Shown here: positions 16,692 to 23,263 of the stretch, one piece after another
Layout of the letters: each line of letters begins with the position of its first letter
Numbering within the stretch: the stretch's first letter is position 1
Assembly: GCA_030849075.1 (NCBI GenBank)
Contig: JASAOO010003363.1
Location: 1-47,307, forward strand
DNA from: Zelonia costaricensis
Taxonomy: Eukaryota; Euglenozoa; Kinetoplastea; Trypanosomatida; Trypanosomatidae
Direction of reading: 5' to 3'
DNA: 47,307 bases
Position numbers and translations under genes: made by a program
The notes under the pieces: generated by a model
The model's input: the letters and a program-made list of their open reading frames with translations, nothing else
Databases searched by the model: none
What the model was told of the DNA's origin: nothing

Positions 16692-19445
16692 ATGAAGCTG
16701 CTGCACTCCAAGTCGGCGGCGGAGCCGATCTTGGCTGTCACGGCCTGCCCGTGCGCCAACCTCTTCGGCCTCGTGACGCAGAGCGCTGTCACTGTGTACC
16801 GCTCCACCACCCTCACAACTGTCTTCACCTTTCCGCTCAAGCCCTTCCAGTCGCCGGACGCGCGTGCAACGGACGCCGTGCGCTGCTGCTGGTCTCCGTC
16901 AGGGCGGCTCTTCACACTGGCCACCACGACTGGACGCGTTCTCGTCCTCGACGTGGAGGGCGGCTCGCTCGTGCGGCTTCTCGAGCCGGGCGCAAGCACC
17001 TCCACCAGCGCGGGCGGCCCCTCCAGCGCAGCACCGTCAGCCTCGCTGCCTGCTGGTGTGCCGCGCGTGCCAACAACGCTCCCGGCGGGTCGGCGTGTCT
17101 TGGCAATGAGCTGGTGCGCCATTCCGTCGCTCGACGCCGGTCGCCTGAACGCGATGCATGCCGAGGTGCAGGCCCGCTGCCTGCCCGTGCGCACCGGCGC
17201 CACCGCCGCGCTGCTCGACGAGGCGGTGCAGGGGTGGTCCGATGCGCTGCCGAGCACCAGCGATGCGGCGGCGTACCTTGGGGCGGCCGGGCTAGGTGGT
17301 AGCGGGCATGCCGCAGGCGACTCGAACAGCGGCACGGCGGTGTCGCTCCTGCTCCTGTTGGGCGTGGACGGCGTACTGCGGTGTCTGGTGGGTGGGCTGT
17401 TCGAGGTGCACCGCGTGGCGCTCTCGATGCCAGGCAGCCTTTGCGGCGCTGGTCACGATGGCGCCTGGGAGGTGACTCGCGTAGACGAGATGCGCGTGCG
17501 GCAGTGCGCGGTGGCGCACGACGCACTGACAGCCAGCTCCGACGACCTCGTGGCGACAGCCGACTGGAGCGGGTGCTTTGGTAGCACCGCCGCTGAGGGG
17601 GTCCGCCCAGCTGTCGCGCAGCACCACCGACTCTACCTCACCATCCGCAGGACTGCCACGCCGCAGCAAGGCTCCGCCGTCTCGCAGTCGCTGTGCGAGG
17701 TGAACCTGCGCGACCATGTCGCTGGGCTTGCCACGCCGCGCTCGCTGGCGACCTGCTACGTGCGCGGGTACACTCGCATGGCGCGGGAGGTCTACGCCGC
17801 TGCCGCGCGCGACTGGCACGCGGTGCTGCGTGGCCGACTGTGGGTGCACCTCGACTTCCCCGCCGCCGCCGCGCTCATCACGTCCGCGATGCTGGCGCAG
17901 CTCACCAGTCCCGACCCCATCGCGCTGTACAGGTATGCCAAGTACCAGCTCCAACGTGCGGCCGCCGTCGAGGACGTGGAAGCTGTGGCGACGACGCTGC
18001 AGCGGGTCGTGGCGGAGGTGACGCACGTCTGCTACCGCTGCTGCGAGGCCGCGCTGGGCTATGCCGGGCACCTGGATGCGCTGCACGACCGCCACGCGGC
18101 GCAGCTGTGGACGCACCTCGGCGACCTGCGCCGCGCGCTCGAGTCGTTTGTGCGTCGCACCGCACGCGAGGCGGAGTCGGCGCGGGACGTGGCGCTGTGG
18201 GTGCTGCAGCAGTCGCTGCACTGGGGCCGCGGCTCCCGCTTCGCCATGGGCGGCCTGGACGCGGAGGAGGTGGCCGGGTCGCGGGGCCGCTCCCCGTCCC
18301 CAGAGCCGCCGAACGCCATCCTCGACGAGGCGCCGCTGAGTGCGACTCGGCAGCCAGCGCTGCTGCAGTACCTCACGACCCTGACACTGGGCAACGCCCC
18401 CGCCGCACCAGCTACTGGTCCTGCATGGAGTTGTGACGCGGACGACGTGATACGTCTGTGCATGGCGGTGGAGTCGTGCGCCGCTGAGGGCGCAGCCGCG
18501 TCGCGCGGCGCAGGCGGGGACGCGGCGGCTGCGGTGCGAGTTGTGGTCAGTGCAGCGGGGGCAGACATCACGTCGACGGGGTCGCACGCGAGCGCGCAGC
18601 TGCTGTCGTGTGTGGTGACGGGTGTCGCGGTTGACGGCGAGGGCGACGAGGACGGTGCGACGTGCGGCTATCACCCACACTACGAGACGGGGCTCGAGGA
18701 TGCCGCCGTGGGCGATGGCGCGACGGCTTCTGCTGCTTCTTCCCCGGCGGCGGCCCTGTGCTTCGGGGTGGCGCGCGGCGCGCTGGGGACGGAGCGGGCC
18801 GGCCTGTACACGCTGCGGTACTCCACCGACGCCGCGACGCCCGTGGAGGGGGCAGCGCTGCTGCCGATGCAGCTGACCGCGTACCGGCTCTGTGTGCGAC
18901 AGGACGCTGGCACGGCAGGGTCGGTGTCCGCGCCGGAGGAGTGCGCGGCAGCCGAGGTCGACCGCTCGCTCATCGCCCCGCGCCTGAAGGCGGCGCGCAC
19001 GCCACTCAGCACGAGCAGCGGTCTCGGCGCCGCGTACGTGCCCACCTGGTACGGCTACCTGGAGGAGGACCGGCACATCCTCGTCTGTCAGCCCGCTGTG
19101 GTGGTGGGCGGCTCCGCCACGCCCTCCCCCTCCGCCGCGGCCGTCGCCCCGTTCTTCGTGGCCGTGGTGGACGACGCGGGGCGGCTCGTGACGGTGGCAG
19201 ACGACGGCGAGGACGACGACGCGGACAGCGAGGGCACCGCCGGGGTTGGTGACGTGCCTGCGGGGGAGGTGGTGGAGGGCGGTGGCGGCAGTGGCGATGG
19301 CGCCGTGCGTGCGGTGGCTCTGTGCGAAGTGGCTGGCATGGAGGGGGTGCCGCTACGTGTGAGTATGAGCCGTGCCCGCAACTTCTGCGTCGTCGTCGGG
19401 GTGGCCAAGTACGTCGTGCTCTCCCTCTACGACGACGACTACTGA
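16692..19445 (+). CDS. APC4: APC4-like subunit of the anaphase-promoting complex
   Basis: 917 aa. The N-terminus fits the APC4 WD40 pattern. There is a strand around ILAVTACPCANLFGLV, then VTVYR, then the diagnostic W-x-P-x-G turn in RCCWSPSGRLFTLATTTGRV, then LDVEGGSLVRLL. This corresponds to the first two propeller blades of human APC4 (VLQWSP...DLIALA and LAWRPDGKLLA). A central helical block of roughly residues 400-530 sits where APC4 inserts its long four-helix domain between propeller blades. The extreme C-terminus, PLRVSMSRARNFCVVVG...VLSLYDDDY, mirrors the closing blade of APC4. APC4 is a scaffold subunit of the E3 ligase that triggers anaphase. Acidic and Ala-rich inserts fill the loops. 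The propeller-helix-propeller order is seen in the sequence; the APC4 identity is inference from these motifs. Confidence 0.75.
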   Translation: MKLLHSKSAAEPILAVTACPCANLFGLVTQSAVTVYRSTTLTTVFTFPLKPFQSPDARATDAVRCCWSPSGRLFTLATTTGRVLVLDVEGGSLVRLLEPGASTSTSAGGPSSAAPSASLPAGVPRVPTTLPAGRRVLAMSWCAIPSLDAGRLNAMHAEVQARCLPVRTGATAALLDEAVQGWSDALPSTSDAAAYLGAAGLGGSGHAAGDSNSGTAVSLLLLLGVDGVLRCLVGGLFEVHRVALSMPGSLCGAGHDGAWEVTRVDEMRVRQCAVAHDALTASSDDLVATADWSGCFGSTAAEGVRPAVAQHHRLYLTIRRTATPQQGSAVSQSLCEVNLRDHVAGLATPRSLATCYVRGYTRMAREVYAAAARDWHAVLRGRLWVHLDFPAAAALITSAMLAQLTSPDPIALYRYAKYQLQRAAAVEDVEAVATTLQRVVAEVTHVCYRCCEAALGYAGHLDALHDRHAAQLWTHLGDLRRALESFVRRTAREAESARDVALWVLQQSLHWGRGSRFAMGGLDAEEVAGSRGRSPSPEPPNAILDEAPLSATRQPALLQYLTTLTLGNAPAAPATGPAWSCDADDVIRLCMAVESCAAEGAAASRGAGGDAAAAVRVVVSAAGADITSTGSHASAQLLSCVVTGVAVDGEGDEDGATCGYHPHYETGLEDAAVGDGATASAASSPAAALCFGVARGALGTERAGLYTLRYSTDAATPVEGAALLPMQLTAYRLCVRQDAGTAGSVSAPEECAAAEVDRSLIAPRLKAARTPLSTSSGLGAAYVPTWYGYLEEDRHILVCQPAVVVGGSATPSPSAAAVAPFFVAVVDDAGRLVTVADDGEDDDADSEGTAGVGDVPAGEVVEGGGGSGDGAVRAVALCEVAGMEGVPLRVSMSRARNFCVVVGVAKYVVLSLYDDDY

Positions 19446-19797
19446 GGAGGGGGTGGCGAGACAGGGGGCACCAGCCCTCGAGTGCACGTCAGCTGAGGTG
19501 CTCTCCGCCGCACGTGTGCAGGAAGCAGAGGGGTCGCACCTGTTAACGCTGTGCCCGCGGGCACAGCTGGTTGCGGTCGCGTGCACGTGGATGCGTCAGA
19601 GAGCGCCGCGCTCATCACCACCGCGTGGCCGTGGACGCAGTTGAAAGACGCGGAGTGGAAGGCGCGTCAGCGGAAAAAAGTGAAGAGACACACACACACA
19701 CACAGACTCACACACAGACAGAAGCGGCGCAGACGCGAGGATCTTGAGTTGCGCACCGCATCTATCCTCAAGTGTAGGCTGGCCTTGCTTCAACGAG

Positions 19798-19849
19798 CGT
19801 CTGTCTCTCTCTCTATCTTTCACTCCCTCACCCGCGTACCTTCACGAAG
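19798..19849 (+). promoter_or_regulatory. probable spliced-leader acceptor for the 115-aa membrane protein
   Basis: A tract reading GTCTCTCTCTCTATCTTTC and then C/T-rich sequence ends at CACGAAG, with the AG at 19848-19849. It lies 195 nt before the ATG at 20045. Confidence 0.55.
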
Positions 19850-19973
19850 CTCTCCTCAACCCTTCCCTTCCCCTTCCCTTCATCCGCCACGTTGACGTCA
19901 CGCAGTCCACGACTACCCGCACGCTCGTGCTCCCCACCCCTTTTGCGGAATCAACTCACTCTCCCGCTCTCAC

Positions 19974-19993
19974 ACACACACACACACACACAC
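19974..19993 (+). repeat. (CA)n tract in a 5' leader
   Basis: A CA dinucleotide run about 50 nt upstream of the ATG at 20045. Confidence 0.9.
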
Positions 19994-20044
19994 GGGCAAT
20001 CAAGCAAGACATCAGAGATTTCAACTCACACACCACGCGTCATC

Positions 20045-20392
20045 ATGTCCGCCTTCATGGAGAAGTATCACATCAACAAGGCGCTGCGCACGTCGCTCAC
20101 GGCGGCGCAGGCGGTGTGGGGCTGGACGCGCGACCGCCTGTGGCCCATCTACACGGCCGCCGTCTTCCTCTCCGTCTTCCAGATGATCGCCATCGCATCG
20201 GAGAAGCAGATCATCGCCGACCACTACTACGGTGGCGCCAGCGGCAAGTTCGAGGAGGAGAAGGACGATCTGGTGCGCGACTCACGGAAGCTCTTCCACG
20301 AGGAGGTGTCCGTGGCGGTGAAGGAGCGGGTGTGGCAGCTGCCGCCCTCGGCGTTCCGCCGCGAGTACGACAGCCGCCTCGGCAGCGCGTGA
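20045..20392 (+). CDS. small single-pass membrane protein, unrecognised
   Basis: 115 aa from the ATG at 20045; upstream in-frame sequence is CA-repeat leader. The N-terminal 35 residues are amphipathic and basic, followed by one span near residues 37-55 (LWPIYTAAVFLSVFQMIAI), then a charged, helical C-terminal half (GKFEEEKDDLVRDSRKLF...). I do not recognise the family. The size, N-terminal basic helix and single span would suit a small accessory subunit of a mitochondrial membrane complex, but that is only inference from shape. GC3 and the lack of low-complexity sequence argue that it is a real gene. Confidence 0.85.
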   Translation: MSAFMEKYHINKALRTSLTAAQAVWGWTRDRLWPIYTAAVFLSVFQMIAIASEKQIIADHYYGGASGKFEEEKDDLVRDSRKLFHEEVSVAVKERVWQLPPSAFRREYDSRLGSA

Positions 20393-20757
20393 ACAGAACA
20401 CGTTGGACGGAGGTCGCAGAGAGGGGCAGGCGCGGCTGCCGCTGCTCTGGCGCACACCTGATCTCCGCCCCTGTCCTCCTTCCCACCTGTCTTTTCCCTC
20501 TTTCATCACATCGGCGTCTTTGCGGTGTTGTCGTGTGTGTCTGTGGCTGTGTGTCTGTGTGTCTGTGTCTGTGTGCACCTTTGGAAGTGGTAGCGTACGT
20601 CCTGTTGGTGGAGGTGCTGCACGTTTGTGTGTCTGTGTGTGTGTGTGTGTGGCGCGCCTGTCAACGCTCTTCATCCCGGCACGGGCCGGGTCTAACACTG
20701 TTTCCTACTAACACAGTGGCCAGCATGGCAACAAACACCGTCGGCTTAACGTTGTAG

Positions 20758-20758
<1 letters not shown>

Positions 20759-20800
<42 letters not shown>
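20759..20800 (+). repeat. (TG)21 microsatellite
   Basis: One of the longest perfect dinucleotide runs in the window, upstream of the TBC gene's splice acceptor. Confidence 0.97.
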
Positions 20801-20803
<3 letters not shown>

Positions 20804-20969
20804 ATGGGGTGCGAGTGCGGGAGTTGTGTAGTTGTCGGCGTAGCAACTCGCAGCTGAAGCTTCTTCTGTGGAGTTGGCGCTCCTGGCATTCGTGGGTGGC
20901 AGCTGAAGGCGCCATCAACTGGTTGGCCGAGTGTCCTGCAAGTACGCTGCAAATGCGCACACTCCTCGC

Positions 20970-20990
20970 GATTTCTTTTCTTCTCCGCAG
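20970..20990 (+). promoter_or_regulatory. probable spliced-leader acceptor for the TBC gene
   Basis: The sequence ATTTCTTTTCTTCTCCGCAG is close to an ideal tract-plus-AG, with the AG at 20989-20990. It gives a leader of about 103 nt, although the length is uncertain because the leader contains the homopolymer defect. Confidence 0.7.
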
Positions 20991-21037
20991 CGCACACGCT
21001 GGCATGCTTGCTCGACCCATCGCGTCTCCATCTTGTT

Positions 21038-21078
21038 CCCCCCCCCCCCCGGGGGGGGGGGGGGCCCCCCCCCCCNCC
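21038..21078. other. C13-G14-C11-N-CC homopolymer block, probable assembly artefact
   Basis: Three abutting homopolymers (C, then G, then C) and the window's only ambiguous base lie in the leader of the TBC gene, 16 nt before its ATG. Perfect C-G-C blocks of this length are more likely a mis-resolved homopolymer or gap closure than true sequence. Confidence 0.8.
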
Positions 21079-21093
21079 GACGCGCAGCCCAAC

Positions 21094-22383
21094 ATGGACC
21101 GTGCGACGTCGTACGCGACGGCGCTCTTCTCACCCAGCCGCCCGTACCTCCGCTCCCCCACCGTGGCCGACGCGGAAGTTGGCGCCACCAGCGACGACCG
21201 CGTCTTCGAGGAGCTGCTCGATGCGGAGGTGGCCGTCAATATTGAGAAGCTGCGCGAGGCGTCGCGGCTCGGCATCCCGCCGGCGTACCGCGGCATCGTG
21301 TACCGCTACCTCCTCGGCGTCGCCTTCACGGACAAGTCAAGTGAGATGACGATGGAGGGGGCGCAGGACAAGGACTTCCACGTGCTGCACACCGCCTACA
21401 CCCGCATGTGGGGCGAGGGCGACGAGGACGACCGCCGCGGCGGCAGCGCGGCACAGGGGCGGGCCAGCGCGGCGGGGCACACCTCCGCCACGGCGCTGGA
21501 CACGCTCAAGGCGCTGCTCGCCTTCTCCAACTCCTCGACCGCCGCGGCGGTCGGCGTTGCGGACGGCAGTGGACCACTGCACTGCAGCAGCGGCTTCCGC
21601 GGCGTGGGGAGCGGCGACGCCGGTGGTGGTGGTGGTGGTGCCGGTGGTGCAGGTGGGGGTGGTACGCTGGCGATGCCGTACGTGTACCGGGGCCCGTCCG
21701 CCGTGCCCCCGCTCACCTCCTCCGCCACTCTTGCGGCCTGGGAGGAGTCTGTAACGGCGCTGCGCTACTGCTCCCCGTACAATGCGGACCCGCGGCAGTG
21801 GGCGCGGATGGAGTCGGCGCTGGCGGCGCTGCAGATGACGTACTGCAACGTGTCGGTCGACCAGGTGCAGCTGCTCGTGCTGCTCGCACGGCAGCTCGAC
21901 CGCGTGGCCAACTCCGCGCGGGACACCTTCTTTACGGTGCACGCCCTCTTCAGTGGACTGACGAAGGACGGCAACATCCTCCACGACGACGCCACGCTGC
22001 AGACGCACTGCGGCAACTTCCTCATGCTCTTCCGCGCCGTGCTCCTCCCGCTCTACGAGCACTTCACAGTGGAGGGGCTGACGACCTGGGAGTGGATTCC
22101 AAGCCTGCTCACCGGCTTCTTCGTGGGCCGCATGCACCCCGACGACGTCTTCGCCCTCTGGGACTGCTACCTGGCGGACATGAGTGAGCACCAGGCGATG
22201 GCGCTGCACCCGTACGCGTGCCTCGCCACTCTGTCCTCGATGACGGAGGTGCTCATCGAGGCCGGCAAAACGGAGCTCCTCTATTGTCTGGAGCACCTGC
22301 CCCGGCTGGACACCGCCGCCATTATGCGCAAGGCGGTGCTGATCCGCGAGTCCGTGTACTCCAAGGAGCTTCTCAGCGGGTGA
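21094..22383 (+). CDS. TBC-domain protein, degenerate, TBC1D7-like
   Basis: 429 aa from the ATG at 21094. TBC hallmarks are seen at the start of the domain (GIPPAYRGIVYRYLLG) and in the late helices (WIPSLLTGFFVGRMHPDDVFALWD). Of the two catalytic motifs of classical Rab GAPs, the region around ADPRQWARM may be a remnant of IxxDxxR. The YxQ glutamine finger is replaced by YCNVSVDQ. The late part, including LPxxxxxWxxxxFxGxxxxxxxxxxWD-like spacing and the end segment YCLEHLPRLDTAAIMRKAV, resembles human TBC1D7, the third subunit of the TSC complex (FLENIPQDSSDAIVSKA). Ala/Gly-rich sequence fills the middle of the domain (about residues 110-205). It is clearly TBC-fold; the TBC1D7 link is inference, and catalytic activity is doubtful. 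Confidence 0.82.
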   Translation: MDRATSYATALFSPSRPYLRSPTVADAEVGATSDDRVFEELLDAEVAVNIEKLREASRLGIPPAYRGIVYRYLLGVAFTDKSSEMTMEGAQDKDFHVLHTAYTRMWGEGDEDDRRGGSAAQGRASAAGHTSATALDTLKALLAFSNSSTAAAVGVADGSGPLHCSSGFRGVGSGDAGGGGGGAGGAGGGGTLAMPYVYRGPSAVPPLTSSATLAAWEESVTALRYCSPYNADPRQWARMESALAALQMTYCNVSVDQVQLLVLLARQLDRVANSARDTFFTVHALFSGLTKDGNILHDDATLQTHCGNFLMLFRAVLLPLYEHFTVEGLTTWEWIPSLLTGFFVGRMHPDDVFALWDCYLADMSEHQAMALHPYACLATLSSMTEVLIEAGKTELLYCLEHLPRLDTAAIMRKAVLIRESVYSKELLSG

Positions 22384-22590
22384 CCAACGTGAAGGTGGAT
22401 TTGTGTAAGAGAGAGAGAATGTGTTTGTGCTTGTGTGTGTGTGTGTGTATGTGTGTCGATCTTGCCGTCCGTGAGAGGCGTCCCTAGGTCTAGCTCCGTC
22501 TCGAGTGTCGCCTCTGCTCAGGGCCCACCATTGTGCTGTCCGCTCTGTACCGAAACACGGCAAGCGAGTGTTGATGTGTCCGCCATGCCA

Positions 22591-22627
22591 TGTGTGCGTG
22601 TGTGTGTGTGTGTGCGTGCGTGCGTGT
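22591..22627 (+). repeat. interrupted (TG)n tract
   Basis: A TG/CG microsatellite; it is complementary to the CA tracts 150-270 nt downstream. Confidence 0.9.
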
Positions 22628-22774
22628 ACCGCCTTGCTGCTTTCCCTTCGCCAGTGCTGGCATGTTGTGTGCACCCACGAGACAGTCGCCCTCAGTCCAC
22701 GTCGACTTCACTGCACCTCCTCCTTCCTCTCTCTTTTGCCTCGTCTTGAAGACGCTGTGCACGCGCGCACACAA

Positions 22775-22800
22775 ACACACACACACACACACACACACAC
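22775..22800 (+). repeat. (AC)13 microsatellite
   Basis: A perfect AC run between the TBC gene and the next gene. Confidence 0.95.
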
Positions 22801-22854
22801 GGGTGAAGGGACTGAGAGGTGACCGCCGCCCGCAGCCTCCTCTGCATCTGTGCA

Positions 22855-22857
<3 letters not shown>

Positions 22858-22897
<40 letters not shown>
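22858..22897 (+). repeat. (CA)20 microsatellite
   Basis: A long perfect CA run, the second in this spacer. Confidence 0.95.
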
Positions 22898-22902
<5 letters not shown>

Positions 22903-23019
22903 AGCTCCCTTCCCGGGGGTAGGCCACGGTGACGTCACCGTGAAGGTGATAACGGGCTGGCGGCCTCGTCGATGCTGGGCTGGCGAAGTAAAGGCCACTA
23001 CACGAGTCTCCCTGGCTGC

Positions 23020-23075
23020 CCCTCCCCGACTCCCACCACCACGACGCCGCTTCCATCTCCGCCGGTCTCCATTAG
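23020..23075 (+). promoter_or_regulatory. candidate spliced-leader acceptor for the 925-aa protein
   Basis: C/T-rich DNA ending in CCGCCGGTCTCCATTAG, with the AG at 23074-23075, is 188 nt before the ATG at 23264. Confidence 0.45.
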
Positions 23076-23263
23076 AGAAGCGCTACACCCTCAGCGCCGC
23101 GCACTGCTGCTGCGGCAGCCTGCATTGACTCCCACTTCCCTCCCCATTTCGAACGCTGCACTGCACTTAGAACAACGGACCTCGAGGCACACGCACAACC
23201 GCTGCGGCACCTTAGAACCTCCACTAACATCGACTCGCCGCTTTCTGGCTTTTGTCTCTCTCC

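Larger units (their letters stand above)
19446..20044. other. intergenic region, no gene seen
   Basis: The first ~220 nt are mixed 3' UTR-like sequence, followed by CA repeats (about 19686-19718), a pyrimidine tract with AG at 19848-19849, and a (CA)n run just before the next gene. Confidence 0.7.
20393..21093. other. intergenic region, no gene seen; contains assembly defect
   Basis: TG tracts (about 20529-20576, 20627-20651 and a long one at 20759-20800), a strong acceptor at 20989-20990, and the C/G/C homopolymer at 21038-21078. Frames that read through the homopolymer yield only Pro/Gly and are not credible. Confidence 0.7.
22384..23263. other. intergenic region with opposed TG and CA tracts, no gene seen
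   Basis: It contains TG tracts near 22434-22454 and 22591-22627, CA tracts at 22775-22800 and 22858-22897, and a pyrimidine-rich stretch with AG at 23074-23075. No frame has protein-like composition. Confidence 0.75.

Noticed and set aside
20758..21093. N-terminal extension of the TBC protein through the homopolymer
   Set aside because: It encodes TG-repeat Val/Cys and then Pro/Gly across an ambiguous base, and the predicted splice acceptor at 20990 lies inside it. The ATG at 21094 starts normal sequence.
22691..22998. Minus-strand ORFs with Cys-Val repeats over the CA tracts
   Set aside because: They are pure translations of (TG)n microsatellites.
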